DNA of 64,000 nucleotides from Symsagittifera roscoffensis (Eukaryota; Xenacoelomorpha; Acoela; Convolutidae), in contig NC_087070.1 of NCBI RefSeq assembly GCF_963678635.1, forward strand, positions 46,173,467 to 46,237,466. The letters are read 5' to 3'. The notes under the pieces were generated by a model. That model was not told where the DNA came from, ran no database searches, and saw only the letters and a list, made by a program, of their open reading frames with translations. Below are positions 47,071-57,984 of the stretch, in pieces. The translations under genes and the position numbers were made by a program. Every line of letters starts with the position of its first letter. Position 1 is the first letter of the stretch.

Positions 47071-47160
47071 GAGCAAGCGTTTTCTACTTAACAATGCCTT
47101 GTTACGACTTATCGCTTGTTACCAATTGGGTCGCTTAATGACAATTGTCGCCCTACCCTC
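47070..47160 (-). pseudogene. Fragment resembling the 3' end of mitochondrial small-subunit (12S) rRNA
   Basis: The minus strand reads GATAAGTCGTAACAAGG (47113-47097), the near-universal 3'-terminal core of small-subunit rRNA in its mitochondrial form. It is followed by a stretch resembling the terminal helix region (TAGAAAACGCTTGC versus the usual TGGAAAGTGTGCTTGG pattern). The preceding helix-44 region is not recognisable. Best explained as a short nuclear copy of mitochondrial DNA, but only about 45 bp are convincing. Confidence 0.4.
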
Positions 47161-47264
47161 TTTGCCCAAGTTTACAGAGCTGGAGAAGTTATTATCAGAA
47201 TTTTGCAATTCATTTGATTTGTATGTTTTTGCTGGGTCAGTAATCTCTATATTTGTTTAATTTT

Positions 47265-48180
47265 TGCAGACCTGTTCGTTTATTGACTTTATCCTTATGT
47301 TTCGTCATCTCTGATTTTCGTCTTTTATTCAAATGTTCGTACAGTTTCGTGTGTATCAGTGAAAAAAAAATCAGACCAAAGAACTCACTCATGAACCAGA
47401 TGATTAAAATAGAAAACCAAATTCTTGTTTAAGAATTTTCTTTGAATAAATCAATGAACTGTTGCCTCCATTTCTTCGAAACTGAAACTTTTTACTGGCA
47501 TAAAAATTTGTAACTGGCATAAAAATTTGTGGCATAAAAATTTGTTTTTTAAGCAGATGGTGAAGAGAATTCAATTTGCCTGCAAGAAACTTCGAGTTCT
47601 AGTCTTATTTACAAAATAATTTTGCAAATTTTTCAGTCTCCAAAATTGACATTTCTTTAACTTGCGATCGTGAGTTAATTTTAGATTCTCGTAGAAACCC
47701 TTCCACAGCGCATACGTCATTTAATCTATGAATTTTGGTTCTTCCGTATTAAAAAGACCTATAACTTGGAATTTTTTTTCTTTGGCGTGACGTGGCAATT
47801 TTCAGGTTTTGATGAAAAGAGGTAAGCTATGAAGCTATGGTTTCGTGGAGTAATTTTTTGGAGCAATCTAGTTGTTTTCGGTAGTTGATCAATCAAAATG
47901 CTGTTTTTTAAGAAAGTTTGTCAGTTGAAGCTTGATACCTTTAATAAGTCTATATTTGAGAGCACAATAGAATTATAATTTTATGAGCTTCTTTAAAAAA
48001 CTCTGGCCAGAAATTTGATTAAACATAAATTGTTTTCTATCCAAAATATTTTTTATACAATCTTTTTTTTCATCATCGCCACAAAGCACGCGCTTTTGAA
48101 TTAGGTACTCACTTCGAAGCGGCATGCAACCATTTGAGTTTTAGTAGCAAATTTGAGAAAAAAAAATCAATTATATATGC
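47265..48180. other. AT-rich DNA, no feature recognised
   Basis: Short duplicated words (CATAAAAATTTGT three times near 47500-47545) only. Confidence 0.5.
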
Positions 48181-48184
48181 ACTG

Positions 48185-48542
48185 ATAGCCGCATGTAGGC
48201 CACTTACCATTTTGTTCCTGGGAACCTAGCCACTATACAAAATAGCCTGCTTCACCCAATTTAGTTTTGAAGCAATTTCTAAGACTGATAAACGTCCGCT
48301 TACGCGTTAATAGCGCGAAAAATATCGCGTGTTAATTGTCCCCAATTGACCACATTAGCAACCTCTAAGCCGTAATAACTTTACAAAAATTAGTCAAAGG
48401 GGAATTTCCGTTAAGTTTTAGCTGAAGACAACAATACTTTTCGGATGATATAAAACAGCTACCTGTGTAGTCGAAATTTGTCTGAAGAAAATTAAAGCAC
48501 TTCGAGCACAAATTTTTCCTCACTTTCTTCGAAAGTCGGAAC
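48185..48542 (-). mobile_element. 3'-truncated Helentron-like element
   Basis: Contains the GCGTTAATAGCGCGAAAAATATCGCG centre, AACTTTACAAAAATTAG, and a 5' end TTTCTTCGAAAGTCGGAAC on plus. The 3' hairpin end is missing. Confidence 0.7.
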
Positions 48543-49259
48543 AAAAAGGTTCACACATTGGTTTCATCAAGCAGAAAACTTCAGCAAAGTTGACTTTTTA
48601 TATGAGAACGTTACAAAGCTGGACTTTTTGTTTGCATTGAGTAGTCATATTTTTTATGCGAGATTTTTTAGGCCAGTCGCCAGGATTTTTTTAAAAAGCT
48701 GTTGGGTTTTTATAATGCTCGTGCTTGTTACAATTTCACTTTACTTGGCTAGATAAAAATTTATTTTCTTGAGTACCAGGCCTGCTCACCTGCTAGCTAT
48801 CCTTCCATAAAATCAACATTTTCTTACCAAAAAGTTTCCTTAAAGTTTTATTCAACGCAAAATCATTTTTCTGCTCCAATAAACTTTTCTTAATAAAAAA
48901 TTCCATGCATAAATGTAATTTTTCTGTGTATAACGTTACACAGACTCAAATTTTTGCACACAAATATCCAAAAACCTAAGCAAATGTTTCGTGTGAAACC
49001 ATATTTTTAATTTTTTTCTTTTAAATGGTAAAATAAGCTAAAATATGACGCAAAAATTTCTCCAATATTTCCTGAAGAAGAAACTATCTAGCCACATAAA
49101 AAAAATAGATTTTATAATCATAAATCTGTACAAGTTCAAAAATTATGTTCAATGGTGAATCTACCATAACAATTTATCGGATCATTGCATATTATTTTGT
49201 GGGTTTTGTTTCATGAGAACATCCATGGTTACTTTTGTTTATGGGCAGTTTCTGGTATG

Positions 49260-50920
49260 TAACAAAATGAAAATACAGGCCTGGTTGGTGGCAAAACTTC
49301 CTTGAAAACTGACCCTGCACTCTTGGAATGCTCCAGTTAGTCCAGGGCAATCCCTAAAAGACTTTGATATGGTTTTTCACCTGGCCAGGCCTGGCTCCGG
49401 GGATGGTTCCAGGGATGGGCTCACATGGACAGTCTCCCGGGTAGCCCAGTTTATGATTGCTTCTTTCTCCTGTTCATGTAATGTAATCTACGAAACCAAA
49501 AAGGGCAACGTATGGTTACTTCTATTGCACAACTAGCAAGTTAAATCACAATATTAATCTGCTGTGCTAATAGTCGTGCTCAATGAAGTTGACACTATTT
49601 TTTAAAAACGACCATATGTCATGGCATTTAGTTCTTACTAATGATCAGAAGAAATCTCATTTACAGCTTTGGCATCATTTACTCTGAGCCGGAAAAACCA
49701 GTCTGTTGAAAACCCTGATATTTTATCTTAAAAGTCCAGCCTTCTTTCCCTTGTCGTCTGGAGGTAATTTTCTCGCAGACAAAATTTCAGCTTGATTGCA
49801 CAATAAGCTATAAAAATGAGAGCTAGTCTTGAAAATGAGAAGACTTTACTTAACTTTTTAATGCCCTGCAATATTTTTAATAATGTTTATAACTTATGAA
49901 CTGAATAGTAAGATTTGAAAAAAGAGTTCAATAGAGGAGTGTCGCATTTTCAAAAGTTAGACGGCCTATTTTTTAATCTCCAAACGTGCTCCCAAACGTA
50001 CAAACCCAAAAACCCAAAAGTTTTTCCAAATAAATGCTACGCTGCATACCCTCACCACCAGAGGGTATACTAGATCACAGTTAACAACCTGGAGACGTTT
50101 GAGATGTTAGAATGGAAATAGCGAAATCCAGTAATTCACAGTTACGAACCGGGAACGTTTAGAGGTCACACTGGTTGAGCTAGCCAGAGCTACTCTTTGA
50201 AATTTATCAACCCAGGCACGTTTTTCTGGGTCTATGTTTCACCTTTAACAAACCTAGAACCTTTTTGCAAGTCGCTTTGGTTGGAAAAATGGACACTGAG
50301 AACTTTAATTTGTTGTGAATTTTAAAAAAACTAGCGCTTGATTGAGAGCCAGGGTCGTCAAGCTGTTTTGGCTGGAAAATGAGATAATCCAGCGAATTAA
50401 AATCTGGGTCGCAAACTGTTTTAAGTCCAAAGGAACCGGGTATCGAAGAGGAAAGGAGGGATGGAGTGATGTCGGATTTTGAACAAAATTCAAAAAGGGT
50501 AAATCTTGGCGTCAAAGACACTTCCAGATAAAAAAATAGGTTCATTCGGCGGAAATTGGATATCGAAAAGTAGTACGAAATTGAAAAATCTTTGGATGAT
50601 CAGGGTGTCCAATCGCTGAAGGAAAAGGTGCCTCAAACCTCCGAGGTTTCCCAAATCAGACTGATTGACCTTGTCAGAGCCACTGCCTCATATTTTACAA
50701 TCCAGAGAATTTTTTACAGGTCGGTTGAACCAACCACAGCCAATGGTTTTTTCTAAGAAACCCGGGGGCGTTTTCCAGAACGGACTGGTTGAACTAGCCA
50801 GGGCCACTGGATCCAATGAAATAAACCGATATAATTTTTGCTTGCTTACAAATTTAGGTTCTGAATGGAAGTCTAAGAAAAAGGTGATCGACTTTGTTTG
50901 GATACCTGTTGTGTAAAACA
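49260..50920. repeat. Degenerate repeats in a less AT-rich region
   Basis: Related words recur: CTGGTTGAGCTAGCCAGAGC (about 50171), CTGATTGACCTTGTCAGAGC (about 50660), CTGGTTGAACTAGCCAGGGC (about 50787), and CTGGGTCG-type words near 50225 and 50405. Overlapping frames of 62-112 codons exist on both strands but have no start context, splice sites or domain, so they are taken as by-products of composition. Confidence 0.4.
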
Positions 50921-51397
50921 AGCATAAAGGTTGTTGAAAACAAGTTTCGAAAACTTGACTGTTTCATGTCAAAAACCATATGTTTCAGCCACTGAAAAGC
51001 TGCAGTTGATAAACAATTTTGAGTTCAATAAGTAAAAGTTATACGGACTCACATCTCGTGCTCAGATTCACAGGAAGCTGAAGCTATAACGCAATGGAAA
51101 CAGAAACATAACATGCTAAAAACAAACAGATGAGATACGAGTAAAAATTGACTAGAGAATTATAAATCTCCTAATCAACCAGCCTACTCATTAAGCAAAG
51201 AAGCCAATAACAAACTAATTTGAGTTTCAACCGTTTCATGGTTAACTCATTGAGTAATTTCAGATAAAGTACGCCGTTGTTAGTTATGCTATCTATTTTC
51301 GTAGGGATAAGTTTGTGCAACTTCTCAGTGTAAAGTTTATCTTATTGTTGTTAATTTTATTTTTAGGCCTCAAAAAATTCTAATAAGTACTATAATT

Positions 51398-51889
51398 GCG
51401 AAGCCCTGAAAAGTCCGACTGCCTTTTAAGGTCTATGGAGCATTAATAAAATGAAAAACTTCAATGTGATAAAAAAAATTAAAAAATTTTGAAAAAATTT
51501 GAGATTTTTTTAAGAAACATCCCCCCACACGTCATATTAAGTACAAAGTGATAGATTTTGCAGCTATTAACAAATCAATTATGGCATATAAGCTTCCTTG
51601 AACCAATTTGGAACGATTTCCAAGACGGATTAAATCTCGCTTACTTGTCTGCATCGCGCGTTAATTGTCCCAAATTGGCCAAAATGGCAATCTTTAATCC
51701 CCCATAACTTTACGAAAAATGATCACAGGTAAATTATCTTTTCAATTTCAAGCTCACGACAACAATAGCTTTCGAATGATATAAAAAAGTTTGTCAAAAC
51801 CGGCTAGTTAAAAAGTCGAAATTTGTCTGAAGAAAAAAAAATCACCCCGAGCACAAATATTCCGTTACTTTCGTATCGAAAGTCGGAAC
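51398..51889 (-). mobile_element. Helentron-like element with damaged 3' end
   Basis: Nearly full length. The 3' hairpin is interrupted (GCGAAGCCCTGAAAAGTCCGAC), while the 5' hairpin TTTCGTATCGAAAGTCGGAAC is intact. The block between AAGACGG and CGCGCG is partly deleted near 51650. It faces the plus-oriented three-unit cluster that starts 127 bp further on. Confidence 0.75.
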
Positions 51890-52015
51890 AATAAGTGAGA
51901 AATTAACTTTATTTCTGTCAAAATGAAAGTGGTCTGACTGCAAAAATTCAAAATTAAATCTAAATATCAGTTATGAAATATGATTGGAATATGAGTTTTT
52001 TGTGCACAATTTTCT

Positions 52016-53805
52016 GTTCCGACTTTCGAAGAATCAAAGAAAGTAATGAAATAATTGTGCTAGGGGTGTTTTTCTCTTTTGATAAAAACTTCGACTTTTT
52101 AACTAGCCTTTTTGCAAAATTTTTTTAAAAATGCTATCTGAAAAGTATAGTTGTCTGGAGCTCAACTTAAGAAAACAATTTCAGCTGTGAATTTTTTTCG
52201 TAAAGATATGGGGGTTTAAAGATTGCCATTTTGGCCAATTTGGGACAATTAACGCGCTATATATTTCGCACTAATAACGCGTAAGCGAAGATTTAATCCA
52301 TCATAAAAATCGTTCCAAATTGGTTGAAGCAGGCTATTTGTCATAATTGCTAGGCTATTAGGAGCGAATTTTATCACTGTTATTTTTATATGGTGTGATT
52401 TTTATTTAGGAAATCTCAAAGTTAAAAAAATCTTTTTTTTTTGAAAATTTCTTTAATTGTTATAGAAAGAACACAGCTCCATAGAACTTATTTCGGTCTG
52501 ATACGAGCAGTCTTTTTTCATTTGTATAGCTTATGAAACACAAACTATTTAATTAACTTCCAAATGATTTTTTTCTGTGCATTTGTAAAAATTCATGTTT
52601 CATAAAGTATGATTTTTCAGCCTTAAATCATGTTTGGAGATTTTTGCTAATTGTTCCGAATTTCGATACGAAAGAAACGGATTATTTGTGCTCGGGGTGG
52701 GATTTTTGAATTCAGACAAATTTCGACTTTTTAACTAGCCGGTTTTGACAAACTTTTTTATATCATTCGAAAGCTATTGTTGTCGTGAGCTTGAAATTGA
52801 AAAGATAATTTACCTGTGATCATTTTTCGTAAAATTATGGGGGATTAAAGATTGCCATTTTGGCCAATTTGGGACAATTAACGTGCTATATATTTCGCAC
52901 TAATAACGCGTAAGCGAAGATTTAATCCATCATAAAAATCGTTCCAAATTGGTTGAAGCAGGCTATTTGTCATAATTGCTAGGCTATTAGGAGCGAATTT
53001 TATCACTGTTAATTTTATATGGTGTGATTTTTATTAAGGAAATCTCAAAGTTAAAAAAATCTTTTTTTTTTGAAAATTTCTTTAATTGTTATAAAAAGAA
53101 CACAGCTCCATAGAACTTATTTCGGTCTGATACGAGCAGTCTTTTTTCATTTGTATAGCTTATGAAACACAAACTATTTAATTAACTTCCAAATGATTTT
53201 TTTCTGTGCTTTTGTATAAAATTCATGTTTCATAAAGTATGATTTTTCAGCCTTAAATCATGTTTGGGATTTTTGCTAATTGTTCCGAATTTCGATACGA
53301 AAGAAACGGATTATTTGTGCTCGGGGTGGGATTTTTGACTTCAGACAAATTTCGACTTTTTAGCTAACCATTTTTGACGGAACTTTTAAAATATCATTCG
53401 AAAGGTATTGTTGTCCTGAGCTCAAAATTGAAAAGATGTTTCACCTGTGATAATTTTTTGTAAAATTATGGGGTTTTAAAGATTGCCATTTTGGCCAATT
53501 TGGGACAATTAACGCGATATATTTCGCGCTATTAACGCGTAAGCGGAGAGTTATCCTGTCTTAAAAATTGTTCTAAATTGGTTGAAAGAAGCTTATTTGC
53601 CATAAATGAATTGTTACAAACAGCGAAACCTATCCTTTTGTGCTTATGATGGCGTGTGGGTGGATGATTTTTATAAAAAATTTCAATTTATAGAGAGAAA
53701 AATTTCTTTTTGTTTTATTACATTTAACTTTTTAAGGTTGTTACTGCTCCATTAACCTTAAAAGGCAGTCGGAACATTCAGGGCTTTGCCATACGAGCAA
53801 TCTTG
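52016..53805 (+). mobile_element. Three tandem Helentron-like elements with duplicated spacer
   Basis: Elements begin at 52016, 52653 and 53282. The first two periods (637 and 629 bp) include about 120 bp of non-element sequence (TTCATTTGTATAGCTTATG...CTAATT) after the GAGCAGTCTT terminus. Unit 2 is nearly identical to unit 1 over its 3' half and spacer, while the 5' half of unit 1 is more diverged. Unit 3 ends with GGAACATTCAGGGCTTTGCC and GCAATCTTG at 53805. Confidence 0.75.
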
Positions 53806-54657
53806 TTTAACTTAAGCTGAAGATTGTATGATTGATCACATAACCTAACCAAAACCAAATTCTCTCAAAAATTAGTTTTTTTTTGAAAATTGAATTTTGA
53901 CTGAAGAAAAATCACATGGTTCTCAAATACCGGAACAAAAAAATTTTTTCAAAAAAGAATTGAAAGTCTGCGCCTTATTTACGCAATGGTAAACCGCAGT
54001 TAACTTGCAGCTATTAAGTTTGATTCGAATACAAAAAGACCCTAGTAAAAGTATATAAAAAAACCTAATATGCATTTTAACAAAGGGGAAGAATAAAGCA
54101 TATGTATTTTACAGGTGAGCCAAGTAGCTCGTATGTTGAACCTTTTCCTTGCAAATAAATGAGTCTTTATTGACCATAAGTAAATATAATATCCTCATTT
54201 AATGGGACGGGGCCTCCGAATTTGATTCGATCGTAATTGATTCAATTCTAAGGGTCACCCGCTGGTCGATCCGGAAATGAATTCCAAGTGCGTCAACTGA
54301 GTCCTAATTGACTTTTTCAAGACCACTTTTGGTCCACTTTTATGAGTCATTTTATTGAAAAAACCGAATAACCAACAATCCTTCTTCAAGTTTGTCATTG
54401 AATTAAAATCCTGGTTCTCAATTTTATACCAAGAGCAAAATGTTATTCTTTTATTGCATATTTCCAACAAAAAAGAAAAGTATAAAAATTTACTGTAACA
54501 ATCGGTTTATTTGTTATTGAAAAAAAAAAGAGTTTTCATTTTCAGGTAAAGTCAACTTGAATTTTTTCATAAAAATTTAAGACTCCGTTGGAACCGATGG
54601 ACTGGGTGAGATCAACACGGATCCAAAACGAATTGTTAGCAACCGTTATCAAAGGTT

Positions 54658-54706
54658 GCTAGCAATTTAAAGTCATCTTGGGACACAAGATGACTTTAAA
54701 TTAGCA
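54658..54706. repeat. Strong short hairpin
   Basis: TTTAAAGTCATCTTG (54666-54680), 5-nt loop, and its exact complement (54686-54700). The pairing extends with a 3-nt bulge to GCTAGC.../...TTAGC. A second 7-bp hairpin (AGCAACC/GGTTGCT) lies directly upstream at about 54640-54662. Confidence 0.8.
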
Positions 54707-55221
54707 AATTAAGTCCAAACATGCAAATATTAGGCTCTAAAATTGTAAAAAGCACTTCTTTTTCGGACGTTTTCTCGCTTCTTTTGTACCTTAGTACCGT
54801 GCTCGCTTAAAGAACATTCGATACTAAGAAATTAAAATCTCATATTTGAATCAACTCACAGCTTAGTTACTCTGTTTTTCTTTCAAACCTTCTGGTTGAT
54901 TTTGACTTAAAAGAAGAAATGTTCTTAGAGCCGACCGAGCAAACAAAGCACTTGTCAATTTCGGTTAATACATTCTCCCTAGGAAAATCTTGTCAAAAAT
55001 ATGTTTTAAGGAAAATAGAGCAAAACAAAACCATAATATACACATTATTTATTAATAGGAACTGTAATAACACGTTTAAAATTCGACTATAGGTCAGTTG
55101 GGAAATAATGTTCAAGAATTTCAGCAAAATTTATATTTTAATTTGACTCGTTGTCTTTGACTTGTATCTGAATCTGGCATGCTTACTTGATAATTAAACT
55201 TGGCAGAATTCTTTTTTCTAG

Positions 55222-55720
55222 AAAAATAACGAAAGTCACGGACTAGTTGTGCTCGGGGTGGGTTTTTTTCTTCAGACAAATTTTGACTTTTTAACTAGCC
55301 ATTTTTGACGGGATTTTTTAAGATCATTCGAAAGCTATTGTTGTCCTAAGCTTAAAATTGAAACCGGTGATCATTTTTCGTAAAGTTATGGGGGTTTAAA
55401 GATTACCATTTTGGCCAATTTATGACAAATAACTCGCGATATATTTCGAGCTATTAACGCGTAAGCGAGGTTTAGTACGTCTTAGAAATCGTTCCAAATG
55501 GTTCAAGGAAAATTATATGCCATAACTGATTTGTTAATAGGAGCAAAATCTATCACTTTGTACTAAATATAAGGTGTGGGGGGATGTTTTCACAAAAAAT
55601 CTCTAATTGAAAAAAATTATTTTTATTTGATTACATTTAAAATTTCCATGTTATTACTGCTGCATAGACCTTAAAAGGCAGTAGGATCATTCAGGGTTTC
55701 GCCCTGATACGAGCAGTCTT
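55222..55720 (+). mobile_element. Helentron-like element, full length with decayed 5' end
   Basis: Body and 3' end are well preserved: GTGCTCGGGGTGGG, TAACTAGCCATTTTTGACGG, ATTAACGCGTAAGCGAGG, TTCAGGGTTTCGCCCTGATACGAGCAGTCTT. The 5' GTTCCGAC is not recognisable. Confidence 0.75.
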
Positions 55721-55934
55721 CTTTTGGCTGAATTATCAAATACATGGTTTAAAATTCACACAAGGAAGAATAACTAAATGATTTTGAACTCATTCATCGG
55801 TATGCATAGTCGAATACTAAACCTTCAAACGAATCTTCTCCTTCCCTGTTTTTGCAATGAATGGCGATGGTTATTAAACGATTCAATCCCCCAGGCGAAA
55901 ATTCTCAAAAATTTTTACAACCCAAAATGTTGAA

Positions 55935-57310
55935 AAGTGTCCATTTTTGCTCTTTGTGTCGAATGTTGCCCGTTTTTGGACACTGTGCGTTGTAGAATTG
56001 TACTCACTTGGTTTTGAATCACAATTCCGGAAAGGGGTTTCTTTATCTATGTTTCTTGACTAGTAACGAATAGCTTTTACATTCTTGACCTTTAAACTAA
56101 AGAACAAAATGAATAGCATTGTACGCCTCAAACATTATTTTCTCAAATTGGAATGACATTAGAGACAAAAAGTGAAGAACCCATTAAATCTTAGAACACA
56201 TTTTTTAATTTTTATAACAACTTTTCATTGATATGCACGAAATAGCATTTTTAAAACCTTTTTTGAGCGTTGTTGAGTTACATGAGAAGTTAATTTTAAC
56301 ATTGTTTGCTCAGTAATTGATCTGGTAGCTTTAGTGTAACTTTTATTCATCAGAGGGCTTAAAAAAAACAAATCCAAGGTAAAATTTTGAGCCTCAATTA
56401 ACACGGATGAAAGTCTAAGCGACAGTTGTTCTCATCACACATCCAATGACAGATCCCCTTTAAAAAAACCGCGTTTTTATTTTTGATGTTGCTTGAATAA
56501 TTTAAATTCATACTAGAACAATTGTGCTTATGACTAGCAAGCGTTATCAAATCGGGCTGTAGACTTTTTTGACATCAATTAACAAAATCATATAATTGCT
56601 TGACTTACCAAAAATTCAATGTTCTCAGCTTATCTGGAACTCTTGGACCAAAGGCTAAGAACTTCTTTTGAGCGGCAAAGCCTTAGTGGGTTTGAATCTA
56701 ACCAACACTAGTTTCTTTTTCAAAAATTAAACAACCCGTTTCCAGAAATTGTTGCGCTTTTGCTAGTCTGCTGATATTTTGTCGACTTTAAAACCAAAAC
56801 TACTGAAAGTGTCCTTTTTTGACTTGTTGATTCGAATGTTGCCCGTTTTTGAACACCGTGATATGAAGAATTGTACGCATTTGGTTTTGAATCACAATTC
56901 CGGAAAGTAGTTTCTTTATCTTTGTTTCTTGACATTTCCGGACACTGCTCAACGTCGATTGTTTAACATACAGTGCTGATTTAAATTAATAGGACAAAAC
57001 GAATAACATTGTAAGCCTGAAGCGCGTGTTTCTCAAATTGAATTGACATAAGAGAAATTGTTTTGCACGAAAAGTGGAATTTTTAAAACTTTTTTCAGCC
57101 GTATTAAGCTACATGAACGGTTCATTTTAATATTGTTTGCTCAGTATTTAATCTGATTGCTTTGCCGTAATTTTTATTCAGCAGAGGATTCTAACACAAA
57201 CCCTATTCAATGGTAAAATTTTGAGCCTCAATTAACACTGATGAAGGTCTCAGCGACTGTTGTTATCAACACTCGTCCAATGACAATTCAATGGAAAAAC
57301 AAAACGCGTT
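55935..57310 (+). repeat. Diverged tandem duplication, about 0.85-kb period
   Basis: Blocks at 55935-56060, 56095-56165 and 56225-56480 recur in order at 56808-56935, 56980-57055 and 57065-57310. Landmarks: CGAATGTTGCCCGTTTTTG, GAATCACAATTCCGGAAAG, TTTGAGCCTCAATTAACAC. No coding potential seen. Confidence 0.8.
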
Positions 57311-57984
57311 TAAGGTGTCAATATGGGCTAGAGGAATTTTCGACATTTACCTCAACAATTTCAGTTCGTGTTTCATAGCTTTATTGATAAATTTTTGCGT
57401 ACTTCAACGGGAAATGTTCAAAAAAGTTCCGGGTTTGCAAAACTTCTGAATATCTGAACAATCGAAAATTTGCCTTGTATAATTTTTGCCACCCGCTCAA
57501 CCGGAGTTTATCTTAAAGTTTGTCAGATAATTTGTTTCTCCATGAATGTTTCTGAAACTTTTTTAACGAAGGCTATTCTGTTTTTCGATGTGTTTTCCTC
57601 TATTGAAACTTTTCTTGTTCTCGGTTAAAATCTGTGTTTGTGTTGTATCGAAGCTGTATAATAACATAGTTGTTAAACTTATGAAAACACCTTGGTATAG
57701 TTCAGAAAACACATTTTAAATCCTTGCGCTATTTGCAATCAAATAGTTTTAACCCGACAGTTATTGTTTCGAGTAAAAATTGGCAAACAAACGAAACAAA
57801 ATTCTTTAAAAGACGATAGCTATCAATCATTCTTTTCATCATCTTTTAAAAACAAAGCATCGCGGGCGTTGTAGCAATTTTTGTCAAAAATTACTTAGAT
57901 GTAATTGATGTCAACTTGGGCTTTAATGTATGTTTTGACCTTACCTTACTACAAATGAAATAAAATGAAAAAAAAAAATTAAAG

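Noticed and set aside
50207-50921. Overlapping 77-112-codon frames on both strands
   Set aside because: Both strands are open because of base composition; there are no start or splice signals and the DNA is made of degenerate repeats.
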